A DNA stretch of 64,000 nt from Streptomyces angustmyceticus (lineage in GTDB: Bacteria > Actinomycetota > Actinomycetes > Streptomycetales > Streptomycetaceae). Position numbers and translations under genes: made by a program. Where the stretch lies: contig NZ_CP082945.1 in NCBI RefSeq assembly GCF_019933235.1, positions 4,092,001-4,156,000 of the forward strand, read 5' to 3'. This document shows, piece after piece, positions 1-8,121 of the stretch. Under the pieces are notes generated by a model. It did not search any database, was not told the origin of the DNA, and saw only the letters and a list, made by a program, of their open reading frames with translations. The first letter of the stretch is position 1; every line of letters starts with the position of its first letter.

Positions 1-724
1 CGCCGGTCTCCCAGTCGAAGTCGTACTTCGGCACGATGAAGAGCGACAGGCCCTTGGTGCCCGGACCGGCACCCTCGGGGCGGGCGAGGACGAAGTGCAC
101 GATGTTCTCGGACATGTCGTGCTCACCGGAGGTGATGAAGCGCTTGACGCCCTCGATGTGCCAGGTGCCGTCCGCCTGCTGCACGGCCTTGGTGCGGCCG
201 GCGCCGACGTCCGAACCGGCGTCCGGCTCGGTGAGCACCATGGTGGAGCCCCACTGCTTGTCCACCATCAGCTGGGCTATGCGGTGCTGCTCCTCGGTGC
301 CCTCCTCGAAGAGCACACCGGCGAAGGCGGGGCCGGACGCGTACATCCACACGGCCGGGTTGGCGCCCAGGATGGTCTCGGCGAAGCCCCACAGGAGGGA
401 GCGCGGCGCGGTGGTGCCGCCGAGCTCCTCCGGGATGCCCAGCCGCCACCACTCGGCGTCCATGAAGGCCTGGTAGCTCTTCTTGAAGGTGTCCGGTACC
501 GGCGCGGTGTTGGTGTCCGGGTCGAAGACCGGCGGGTTGCGGTCGGCGTCGGCGAACGACTCCGCCAGCTCGTTCTCCGACAGCCGGGCGATCTCGGACA
601 GCACGCTCTTGGCGGTGTCGACATCCATCTCCGCGAACGGTCCGGTGCCGTACACGCTGTCACGGCCGAGCACCTCGAAGAGGTTGAACTCGATGTCGCG
701 GAGATTCGACTTGTAGTGCCCCAT
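1..724 (-). CDS. Acyl-CoA dehydrogenase, N-terminal part (cut by window edge)
   Basis: The first about 241 residues of a flavin-dependent acyl-CoA dehydrogenase, which introduces the alpha-beta double bond in fatty acyl-CoA beta-oxidation. The N-terminus (MGHYKSNLRDIEFNLFEVLG) is typical of the long actinobacterial form of about 600 residues. The visible part covers the helical N-terminal domain and the start of the middle beta domain, including VLTEPDAGSDVGAGRTKA, which contains the family's T-E-P-x-A-G-S-D substrate/FAD contact motif. The ATG lies at 724-722. The catalytic Glu domain lies outside the window. The gene is divergent from the SseB gene. Family call is firm; substrate is unknown. 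Confidence 0.95.
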   Translation of the reverse strand, partial: MGHYKSNLRDIEFNLFEVLGRDSVYGTGPFAEMDVDTAKSVLSEIARLSENELAESFADADRNPPVFDPDTNTAPVPDTFKKSYQAFMDAEWWRLGIPEELGGTTAPRSLLWGFAETILGANPAVWMYASGPAFAGVLFEEGTEEQHRIAQLMVDKQWGSTMVLTEPDAGSDVGAGRTKAVQQADGTWHIEGVKRFITSGEHDMSENIVHFVLARPEGAGPGTKGLSLFIVPKYDFDWETG

Positions 725-798
725 GGATACGGCTCCGTAAGGGTTCGGGAGGGAGGACCTCAAACGCAAATACCAGCAAGTAGCAAGTGCCTACGATG

Positions 799-816
799 AT
801 GCTACCCACCGGTAAT
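799..816. promoter_or_regulatory. Possible operator dyad upstream of the acyl-CoA dehydrogenase
   Basis: The AT-richer divergent region contains TACC-CACC-GGTA, short arms around a 4-bp spacer. It lies about 75 bp upstream of the acyl-CoA dehydrogenase start. TACC/GGTA dyads occur at TetR-type fatty-acid regulator sites in actinobacteria. The arms are only 4 bp, so this is tentative. Confidence 0.25.
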
Positions 817-888
817 AAGAATCAACCCCTACCGCCCATCTGTGACGAGCGTCCCCCGGCGAATCGCCGACTCAGTACGCTGTGGCGC

Positions 889-1362
889 ATGTACGGCTAC
901 GACCAGAACGCGGGTGCCGGGCAGCAGCAGTACGGAGCGCCGCCCCCGCCGCAGCAAGCGGCCCCCGGGGGCTATGGCGAGGCGCCGCTGTATCCCGAGC
1001 CGTCCCCGCCCTCGCTCGCCGACGCGGTGCGCGCCTTCACCACCGGCTCGATGTCGGCCGAGGACTTCCAGGGCATCTTCTCCACGTCCAAGATCTACTG
1101 CCCGCGCGGCGACAACCCCGGCTTCCTGGCGCTGCACAACACCCAGCAGCCGGTGATCCCGATGTTCACCTCCCTCAAGGAGCTGCGGCGGTACGCGGGC
1201 AAGGAGTCCAAGTACTTCGTGATCACCGGAGCCGAGGTGCTCGATCTGCTGCCGACCGGCTACGGCTTCGTCCTCGACATGGAGGGGGACCACCGGATGG
1301 TCTTCGACGCGAAGGCCGTGGAGCAGATGGTCGACTTCGCGATGCGGCGCATGTACGGCTGA
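889..1362 (+). CDS. SseB family protein
   Basis: A 157-residue cytosolic protein. A Pro/Gln/Gly-rich N-terminal tail (about residues 1-45) precedes an SseB-type N-terminal domain, seen in FLALHNTQQPVIPMFTSL and in the C-terminal part ending FAMRRMYG. Such domains are common in actinobacteria, sometimes in type VII secretion or stress contexts, but no biochemical role can be assigned here. An ATG at 787 is also open, but its leader (MPTMMLPTGNKNQ) crosses the divergent promoter region, so the ATG at 889 (MYGYDQN) is preferred. It is monocistronic and followed by a hairpin. Confidence 0.85.
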   Translation: MYGYDQNAGAGQQQYGAPPPPQQAAPGGYGEAPLYPEPSPPSLADAVRAFTTGSMSAEDFQGIFSTSKIYCPRGDNPGFLALHNTQQPVIPMFTSLKELRRYAGKESKYFVITGAEVLDLLPTGYGFVLDMEGDHRMVFDAKAVEQMVDFAMRRMYG

Positions 1363-1410
1363 CGCCGCTTGCTGCGCGGCGGGCCGAGGGCCGTCGCGGT
1401 GACCGATCGA

Positions 1411-1437
1411 GGGCCGGTCCCGGGAGGGGGCCGGCCC
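1411..1437 (+). terminator. Hairpin after the SseB gene
   Basis: GGGCCGG at 1411-1417 pairs with CCGGCCC at 1431-1437, about 50 bp after the stop. GC-rich hairpins without a U-tract are usual streptomycete terminators. Confidence 0.5.
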
Positions 1438-1567
1438 GATGTGTGTCCTGGGCCGGCGATCCGGTCCGGCGCACCCTCTTCGACCTGCGCAAACGCGTTC
1501 GGGAATGCCGCACGCCTTGCGTGTTGTTCACCATTCAACTAAGTTGGGGAACGACCGAGGAGGCGTC

Positions 1568-2524
1568 ATGCCCGCTGTGACCGTTGAGAACCCGCTGACC
1601 CTGCCGCGTGTGGCGGCGCCCGTCGCGGCGCACGCACGTCCCGTGCTGGCCGTTGCCACCGCTCCGAGCGGTTTCGAGGGCGAGGGCTTTCCGGTGCGCC
1701 GGGCGTTCGCCGGCATCGACTACCAGCACCTCGACCCGTTCATCATGATGGACCAGATGGGCGAGGTGGAGTACGCGCCGGGAGAGCCCAAGGGCACGCC
1801 CTGGCACCCGCACCGTGGCTTCGAGACGGTGACCTACCTGATCGACGGCACCTTCGTGCACCGTGACTCGCACGGGGGCGGCGGTGTCATCAACGACGGC
1901 GACACCCAGTGGATGACGGCCGGCTCGGGGCTGCTGCACATCGAGGCCCCGCCGGAGTCGCTCGTGCTGTCCGGCGGTCTCTTCCACGGCCTCCAGCTGT
2001 GGGTGAACCTGCCGAAGAGCGACAAGATGATGGCCCCGCGCTACCAGGACATCGGCGGCGGGCAGGTCAAGCTGCTGACCTCGGCCGACGGCGGCGCGCT
2101 GCTGCGGCTGATCGCCGGTGACCTCGACGGCCACCAGGGTCCGGGCGTCACCCACACGCCGATCACGATGATGCATGTGACGGTGAATCCGGGTGCCGAG
2201 CTGACCATCCCCTGGCGCAAGGACTTCAACGCCCTCGCCTACGCCCTGGCCGGACGCGGTGCGGCCGGTGCGGAGGGGCGCCCGTTCCGTATGGGGCAGG
2301 CGGTCGTGTTCGGCGGGGGAGGGGACTCGCTCACCATCCGGGCGGACGAGTCCCAGGAGTCGCGCAGCCCGAACTTCGAGGTGGTGCTGCTCGGCGGGCT
2401 GCCGATCCGTGAGCCGATGATGCATTACGGCCCGTTCGTGATGAACACCCACGCCGAACTGGCGCAGGCCTTCGAGGACTTCCAGGCCGGCCGGCTCGGG
2501 ACGATTCCGGCCGGCGAGCACTGA
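1568..2524 (+). CDS. Pirin family protein
   Basis: A 318-residue cupin-type pirin, a metal-binding bicupin whose bacterial members act as quercetinase-like enzymes or redox-responsive partners of metabolic enzymes. The N-terminal cupin shows the conserved block PWHPHRGFETVTYLIDG and a following H-x-D-S-H-G segment, with metal-ligand histidines. The C-terminal pirin domain occupies the last 100 or so residues. The ATG at 1568 is preceded by GAGGAGG (1557-1563). It is a single gene, closed by a 34-bp palindrome containing parS. Family call is firm; biochemical function is unknown. Confidence 0.93.
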   Translation: MPAVTVENPLTLPRVAAPVAAHARPVLAVATAPSGFEGEGFPVRRAFAGIDYQHLDPFIMMDQMGEVEYAPGEPKGTPWHPHRGFETVTYLIDGTFVHRDSHGGGGVINDGDTQWMTAGSGLLHIEAPPESLVLSGGLFHGLQLWVNLPKSDKMMAPRYQDIGGGQVKLLTSADGGALLRLIAGDLDGHQGPGVTHTPITMMHVTVNPGAELTIPWRKDFNALAYALAGRGAAGAEGRPFRMGQAVVFGGGGDSLTIRADESQESRSPNFEVVLLGGLPIREPMMHYGPFVMNTHAELAQAFEDFQAGRLGTIPAGEH

Positions 2525-2538
2525 CGCCACGTCGGCGG

Positions 2539-2572
2539 CAGGGGCGGCGTTTCACGTGAAACGCCGCCCCTG
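2539..2572. other. parS: parS site inside a 34-bp perfect palindrome
   Basis: GTTTCACGTGAAAC at 2549-2562 is the exact 14-bp ParB-binding consensus described for Streptomyces. It sits in a perfect GC-rich palindrome (core 2541-2570) that starts 15 bp after the pirin stop, so it may also fold as a terminator hairpin. The core is identical to the one at 7934-7963. Confidence 0.85.
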
Positions 2573-2623
2573 ACCCGTTCCAGGGTTCCGGGCGCGGGCC
2601 CGCGGCCGTGGTGGACTGTCGGG

Positions 2624-3766
2624 GTGCACAACGACTCGGATGGAAACGGGCACGGCGCCGAGCGGGAACGGCCGCGGCCCGCCCCGCCGTTGCTGCCGGT
2701 CCAGGCCCGCCGTGCCGCGGCCTGGTGCCTGGTAGGGCTGCTGATCGCGGCCGTGGTGGCCCTCGTGGTGTGGCTGTGCGTCGAACTGAGCGCTGCGGTC
2801 ACGCCCGTCCTGCTGGCACTGCTCGGCAGCGGTTTGCTCGGGCCGCTCTACCGGCGGCTGGTGGCGATGAAGGTCAATCGTTCGCTGGCGGCCGGACTGA
2901 CCTGTGCCGTCCTTGTGCTGGTGGTCGGCGGTGCCGGGTACATCGTCGTCAGCGCGCTGGTCGACACGGGTGACCAGATCCTCTCCTCGCTCAGGCAGGC
3001 CGCAAAGGACCTCTCCCAGCACTTCGGGGCGGCCGGGACCTCGCTCGACGATCTCGCCTCCAAGTCCAAGGGGCTCGTCGCCAAGTTCGGGGGCACCGCG
3101 GCCTCGGGGCTGCTGACCGGGGTCAGTGCGGTAGGCCAGTTCCTCGCCGCCGCGGTACTGGCCCTGCTGCTGACCTTTTTCTTCCTGCGCGACTCCGACA
3201 AGGCGGTTCGCGCGCTGAACGACTGGGCGCCCGGCAGCTCCGCACCGAAGCTGGAGCGGATGGCCCGCCGCGGCTTCCACTCCATCGAGGGCTTCATGCG
3301 CGGGACGACCTTCATCGCGTTGATCGACGCCATCTGCATCACCATCGGACTGCTGATCCTCCGGGTGCCGGGCGCCGTCGGCCTGGGCGCGCTGGTCTTC
3401 GTCGGCGCTTACATCCCCTACCTCGGCGCCTTCATCTCCGGCGCCGTGGCGATCCTGGTGGCGCTGGCCGACCGCGGCTTTGTGATCGCGCTCTGGGCGC
3501 TCGGCGTCGTTCTGGCCGTGCAAGTGCTGGAGGGGCATGTACTGCAGCCGATGATCCAGAGCCGGACGGTCAAGATGCACCCGGCCACGGTGCTCCTGGC
3601 GATCACCGCGGGCGCCAGCGTCGCGGGCATCCTCGGCATGCTGCTGTCCGTGCCGCTGACCGCGGCCGTCATCGGCGTGCTCCACGAGCTGCGGGAGTAC
3701 TACGTCGCGGGCCCGGACTCCGGCCCCGACGAGACCGGCCCCGCCGCGTCCGCCGCGTCCTCGTAG
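2624..3766 (+). CDS. AI-2E family transporter (integral membrane)
   Basis: A 380-residue member of the AI-2 exporter/PerM family. An N-terminal pair of membrane helices begins near residue 30 and is followed by a soluble segment (residues 100-165). Further helices carry the family's characteristic C-terminal block (VFVGAYIPYLGAFISGAVA, then LQPMIQSRTVKMHPATVLLA). Substrates vary in this family (signal molecules, Na+/H+ exchange), so the transported compound is not known. The start is a GTG. The 3' end overlaps the convergent SpoIIE-type phosphatase gene by 67 bp. Confidence 0.88.
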   Translation: MHNDSDGNGHGAERERPRPAPPLLPVQARRAAAWCLVGLLIAAVVALVVWLCVELSAAVTPVLLALLGSGLLGPLYRRLVAMKVNRSLAAGLTCAVLVLVVGGAGYIVVSALVDTGDQILSSLRQAAKDLSQHFGAAGTSLDDLASKSKGLVAKFGGTAASGLLTGVSAVGQFLAAAVLALLLTFFFLRDSDKAVRALNDWAPGSSAPKLERMARRGFHSIEGFMRGTTFIALIDAICITIGLLILRVPGAVGLGALVFVGAYIPYLGAFISGAVAILVALADRGFVIALWALGVVLAVQVLEGHVLQPMIQSRTVKMHPATVLLAITAGASVAGILGMLLSVPLTAAVIGVLHELREYYVAGPDSGPDETGPAASAASS

Positions 3767-5856
3767 AGTTCGAACCACGTCGACTTGCCGTCCCCGCGCG
3801 GGTCCACGCCCCACGCCCCGGCCAGCAGCTCCAGCAGCATCAGACCGCGCCCCGACGAGGCCAGTTCGCCGGGGCAGCGACGGTGCGGCAGCTCGTCGCT
3901 GCCGTCGGCCACCTCGACGCGGACGCGCCGTGCGCCGGGCGCACCGGTGATCTCGGCGACCAGCAGCGCGTCCCCGTCGGTGTGCAACAGGACGTTGGTG
4001 ACCATCTCCGAGACCATCAGCACCGCCGAGTCCACCTGGTCCGGATCGGCCCAGTCGTGCAGCACGTCACGGACCTGCCGGCGCGCCTCGGCTATCCGCT
4101 CCGGCTCGGCCTGCGCGATGGAGAGCACGGTGCGCCGCACCGGCCGCGGCTCCGGTCCGCCGGCCGCGACCCCGCACCCGGCCGCCTCGCGGCCCAGCAG
4201 CAGCACGGCGATGTCGTCCTCGCGGCGGTCCACCAACGGCCCGGTGGTGTGGTGCGAGGAGGGTCCGTGCACGGCCTGGACCAGGGCGTCGGCGAGCCGC
4301 TCCAGGCTCTCGCCGTCCTCGCCGGGCTCGTGCGCCTCGATGACGCCGCGCAGCCGCGCCCAGCCGGTCTCCAGGTCGTGGCCGCCGGTCTCGATCAGCC
4401 CGTCGGTGCAGACCATCATCGTCTCGCCGGGCTCCAGGACGAGCCGGGTGGTGGGGTAGTCGGTGTCCGGGACGATGCCCAGCGGCAGCCCGCCCGCGGT
4501 CTGCCGGATCAGCAGGGTGCCGTCGCCCAGCCGGATCGCCGGGTCGGGGTGGCCGGCCCGGGCGATGTCCAGCAGCCCCGTCGCCGGATCCACCTCGATG
4601 TAGAGGCAGGTCGCGAAGCGCTGGTCCTCGCCGTGCCCGCGGAGTTCGGTCTCGTTGATCCCGGCCAGGAACCGGGAGGCGCGGGAGAGCACCGCATCGG
4701 GGTGGTGGCCCTCGGAGGCGTAGGCCCGCAGCGCGATCCGCAGCTGCCCCATCAGGCCGGCGGCCCGTACGTCGTGCCCCTGGACATCCCCGATGACCAG
4801 CGCGATCCGGCCGGACGGCAGCGGGATCATGTCGTACCAGTCGCCGCCGACCTCCAGCCCGCCACCGGTGGGGACATAGCGGGCCGCCACCGTCATCCCC
4901 GGGATGTCCGGCTGCACCGTCGGCATCATGCTGCGCTGCAGCCCCAGCGCCAGTTCCTGCTGCTCCTCCTGCACCCCGGCCCGGGCCAGCGCCTGCGCCA
5001 GCATCCGGGCGACGGTGGTCAGCACCGAGCGCTCGTCGGGCGTGAAGGCCACCGGCTGGGCGAACGCCGCCATCCAGGCGCCGATCGTCCGGCCCGCGTT
5101 CACCAGCGGCAGGAACGCCCAGGACGTCCGGCCGAAGCGGGCGGCCAGCGGCCAGGTGCCGGGGTAGCGGCGGCTGTACTCCTCGGGCGTGGGCAGATAG
5201 AGGGCCCGGCCGGTGCGGATGACCTCGGCGGCCGGGTAGTCGGCCGCCAGCGGCATGGCGGCGAACGGCCGCTCGTCGTCGCCGTGGTGGCCGTGGTGGC
5301 CGATCACCGACAGCCGGTCGCCCTCGATGCCGAAGACCGCCAGCCCGTCGGGCATGAAACCGGGCATGGACAGCCCGGCGGCGACCCGCAGCACCTCGGC
5401 GGTGGACCGCGCCTCGGCCAGCCCCCGGCCCGCGTCCAGCAGGAACGCCTCGCGCGAGCGGCGCCAGTCGCCGGTGATCGGGGTGTGGGCGGCGGAGGTC
5501 CCCGGCTGCGGCTCGGGCACCTCCTGCAGGGTGCCGACCAGCTCGAAGCCGCCCTCGACGACCCGGGGGCGGGAACGGGAGCGGACGATGCGCCGCACCC
5601 GCCCGCGCTCGTCCACGATGCGCAGCCGGGCCTCGGCGAGCGTCTTCTCGGCGAGCGCGAGCTGCACGATCCCGTTGACCTCGGCGAAGTCGACCGGATG
5701 GAAACGGGAGCGCACCGCGGCCTCGGTCAGCTCCGCCGGGGCGGCGGGCAGGCCGAGCAGCCGGGCCGCTTCGGAGTCGAGGGTCACCCGTCCCGATGCG
5801 TTGTCCCAGCGCCACAGGCCGGTCGCGATGGCGGCCAGGAGATCCTCGGTGCGCAT
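3700..5856 (-). CDS. SpoIIE-type protein phosphatase with PAS, GAF and HATPase domains
   Basis: A 718-residue cytosolic signalling protein with a PAS domain (about 10-110), a GAF domain (about 140-295), a PP2C/SpoIIE serine phosphatase (about 300-540) and an anti-sigma-type ATPase domain (about 575-700). The phosphatase shows GGDWYD at 337-342 and GDVQGH at 356-361, giving the Mn/Mg-binding aspartates. The ATPase shows the N-box MVSEMVTNVLLHT. Such proteins dephosphorylate STAS anti-anti-sigma factors and phosphorylate or bind sigma factors, so partner switching in stress or developmental control is likely. No STAS partner lies nearby. The ATG is at 5856. Confidence 0.93.
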   Translation of the reverse strand: MRTEDLLAAIATGLWRWDNASGRVTLDSEAARLLGLPAAPAELTEAAVRSRFHPVDFAEVNGIVQLALAEKTLAEARLRIVDERGRVRRIVRSRSRPRVVEGGFELVGTLQEVPEPQPGTSAAHTPITGDWRRSREAFLLDAGRGLAEARSTAEVLRVAAGLSMPGFMPDGLAVFGIEGDRLSVIGHHGHHGDDERPFAAMPLAADYPAAEVIRTGRALYLPTPEEYSRRYPGTWPLAARFGRTSWAFLPLVNAGRTIGAWMAAFAQPVAFTPDERSVLTTVARMLAQALARAGVQEEQQELALGLQRSMMPTVQPDIPGMTVAARYVPTGGGLEVGGDWYDMIPLPSGRIALVIGDVQGHDVRAAGLMGQLRIALRAYASEGHHPDAVLSRASRFLAGINETELRGHGEDQRFATCLYIEVDPATGLLDIARAGHPDPAIRLGDGTLLIRQTAGGLPLGIVPDTDYPTTRLVLEPGETMMVCTDGLIETGGHDLETGWARLRGVIEAHEPGEDGESLERLADALVQAVHGPSSHHTTGPLVDRREDDIAVLLLGREAAGCGVAAGGPEPRPVRRTVLSIAQAEPERIAEARRQVRDVLHDWADPDQVDSAVLMVSEMVTNVLLHTDGDALLVAEITGAPGARRVRVEVADGSDELPHRRCPGELASSGRGLMLLELLAGAWGVDPRGDGKSTWFELYEDAADAAGPVSSGPESGPAT

Positions 5857-6133
5857 TGCCTCACTTTATGTGCGTTTGGCGAGGCGCCACCAGCGAGCGG
5901 GACGTGACCATCGTCCCAGTCGGGGCGCCGGTTTCCGGGCCCCGCCGAGTTGATGCGTATATGTCAACGAAGGCGTGCGGGCCGGGACGGTAACCTGGAG
6001 CGGTTATGTCAATCCTGGGGTGGCCTTTCGGGTGATCCACGGGGAGAGCGACCGGGCATCCGAGCCCGTACTCCTTTTCCTCTCCCTCTCCCGACAACTC
6101 CTCACCTCGACCTCGCGACGACTTGGATGAGCG

Positions 6134-7897
6134 ATGCATCGGTACCGGTCCCATAACTGCGGCGAGCTCCGAGCCGCGGACGTCGACACCGACGTCCGCC
6201 TCAGCGGCTGGCTGCACAATCGACGTGACCTGGGCGGCATCCTCTTCATCGATCTGCGCGACCACTACGGTCTCGTTCAGCTCGTCGCCCGCCCCGGCAC
6301 CCCCGCCAACGAGGCCCTCGGCTCCCTGACCAAGGAGACCGTCGTCCGCATCGACGGCAAGGTCAGCGCGCGCGGCGCCGACAACGTCAACCCCGACCTG
6401 CCGACGGGCGAGATCGAGATCGAGGTGTCCGCCGTCGAGGTGCTCGGCGCCGCCGATCAGATCCCCTTCACGATCAACGCGGACGACGGCGTCAACGAAG
6501 AGAAGCGCCTCGAGTACCGCTTCCTCGATCTGCGCCGCGAGCGGATGCACCGCAACATCATGCTGCGCACCGCCGTCATCTCCGCCATCCGTCACAAGAT
6601 GGTGGCCCTCGGCTTCAACGAGATGGCGACCCCGATCCTGTCCGCGACCTCCCCCGAGGGCGCCCGCGACTTCCTGGTCCCCTCGCGTCTGCACGCCGGC
6701 AAGTTCTACGCCCTGCCGCAGGCCCCGCAGCAGTTCAAGCAGCTGTTGATGATCGCCGGCTTCGACCGCTACTTCCAGATCGCGCCCTGCTTCCGCGACG
6801 AGGACGCCCGCGCGGACCGCTCGCCGGGTGAGTTCTACCAGCTCGACATCGAGATGAGCTTCGTCGAGCAGGAAGACGTCTTCCGGCCCGTCGAGAAGCT
6901 GATGACCGAGCTGTTCACCGAGTTCGGCAACGGCCGCAAGGTCACCTCGCCCTTCCCGCGCATCCCGTTCCGCGAGGCGATGGTCAAGTACGGCTCCGAC
7001 AAGCCGGACCTGCGCGCCGAGCTGGAGCTGGTCGATGTCTCCGACGTCTTCGCGGGCTCCGGCTTCAAGGCCTTCGCCGACAAGCACGTCCGCGCCCTGG
7101 CCGTGCCGGACACCGCCGACCAGCCGCGCAAGTTCTTCGACCAGCTGGGCGACTTCGCCGTCCAGCAGGGCGCCAAGGGCCTGGCATGGGTCCGCGTGGG
7201 CGAGGAGAACGCGCTGACCGGCCCGATCGCCAAGTTCCTCACCGAGGACGACATCAAGGCGCTGGTCGCCGCCCTGGACCTCAAGCCCGGCCACGCCGTC
7301 TTCTTCGGCGCCGGCGAGTTCGACGAGGTCTCCAAGATCATGGGCGCGGTCCGCGTCGAGGCCGCCAAGCGCGCCGGTCACTTCGTCGAGGACGAGTTCC
7401 GCTTCTGCTGGATCGTCGACTTCCCGATGTTCGAGAAGGACGAGGACACCGGCAAGATCGAGTTCTCGCACAACCCCTTCTCCATGCCGCAGGGCGGCCT
7501 GGAGGCGCTGGAGACCAAGGACCCGCTGGACATCCTGGCCTGGCAGTACGACATCGTCTGCAACGGCACCGAGCTGTCCTCCGGCGCCATCCGTAACCAC
7601 GAGCCCGAGGTCATGTACAAGGCCTTCGCGATCGCCGGCTACGACAAGGAGACGGTCGAGGCGGAGTTCGGCGGCATGCTGCGCGCCTTCAAGTTCGGCG
7701 CCCCGCCGCACGGCGGCATCGCCCCCGGCGTCGACCGCATCGTGATGCTGCTGGCCGACGAGCCCAACATCCGCGAGACCATCGCCTTCCCGCTCAACGG
7801 CAACGCCCAGGACCTGCTGATGGGCGCGCCGAGCGAGGTCGAGGAGGCCCGCCTCAAGGAGCTGCACCTCTCCCTGCGCAAGCCGCAGGTGAAGTAG
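6134..7897 (+). CDS. aspS: Aspartyl-tRNA synthetase
   Basis: A 587-residue class II aminoacyl-tRNA synthetase that charges tRNA-Asp. In order: an OB-fold anticodon-binding domain (about 1-105), the class II core with motif 2 (F220-RDEDARADRSPGEF), a bacterial GAD insertion (about 300-400), and motif 3 (GIAPGVDRIVML, with G532-V-D-R). The length is that of bacterial AspRS. Many actinobacteria lack AsnRS and use a non-discriminating AspRS with GatCAB; whether that holds here cannot be judged from the window. It is a single gene with a 277-bp upstream region, followed by a hairpin and a parS palindrome. Confidence 0.97.
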   Translation: MHRYRSHNCGELRAADVDTDVRLSGWLHNRRDLGGILFIDLRDHYGLVQLVARPGTPANEALGSLTKETVVRIDGKVSARGADNVNPDLPTGEIEIEVSAVEVLGAADQIPFTINADDGVNEEKRLEYRFLDLRRERMHRNIMLRTAVISAIRHKMVALGFNEMATPILSATSPEGARDFLVPSRLHAGKFYALPQAPQQFKQLLMIAGFDRYFQIAPCFRDEDARADRSPGEFYQLDIEMSFVEQEDVFRPVEKLMTELFTEFGNGRKVTSPFPRIPFREAMVKYGSDKPDLRAELELVDVSDVFAGSGFKAFADKHVRALAVPDTADQPRKFFDQLGDFAVQQGAKGLAWVRVGEENALTGPIAKFLTEDDIKALVAALDLKPGHAVFFGAGEFDEVSKIMGAVRVEAAKRAGHFVEDEFRFCWIVDFPMFEKDEDTGKIEFSHNPFSMPQGGLEALETKDPLDILAWQYDIVCNGTELSSGAIRNHEPEVMYKAFAIAGYDKETVEAEFGGMLRAFKFGAPPHGGIAPGVDRIVMLLADEPNIRETIAFPLNGNAQDLLMGAPSEVEEARLKELHLSLRKPQVK

Positions 7898-7905
7898 GCA
7901 TCGCC

Positions 7906-7924
7906 CGGGGGCGGCAGGCCCCCG
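7906..7924 (+). terminator. Hairpin after aspS
   Basis: CGGGGGC (7906-7912) pairs with GCCCCCG (7918-7924) around a 5-nt loop, 9 bp after the aspS stop. Confidence 0.55.
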
Positions 7925-7933
7925 ACAGGCCGA

Positions 7934-7963
7934 GGGGCGGCGTTTCACGTGAAACGCCGCCCC
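7934..7963. other. parS: parS site inside a 30-bp perfect palindrome
   Basis: GTTTCACGTGAAAC at 7942-7955 is an exact streptomycete parS. The surrounding 30-bp palindrome is identical base for base to 2541-2570, including the GC arms outside the ParB site. It lies 36 bp after aspS. Confidence 0.85.
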
Positions 7964-8121
7964 GGTCCGTATCCGGGCCTGTGCGCCGCAGGCCGGGGCC
8001 GGCGATCGGGGGCCAGGCCGGCGGGCGTCTGTCCGCCGGGAGGGGCTCCCGGCCCGGCCCGCGTGCCCCGACCGCCCCGTCCGTGTGGCCGTGTTCCGGT
8101 GCGGCACGCACTGTGGTGCCC

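Noticed and set aside
3883..5907. 674-codon plus-strand frame opposite the SpoIIE-type phosphatase
   Set aside because: The phosphatase frame contains all conserved domains; this is its high-GC mirror.
5861..8107. 748-codon frame antisense to aspS
   Set aside because: Shadow of the aspS codon pattern; low-complexity Leu/Gly/Val/Arg composition and no family features.
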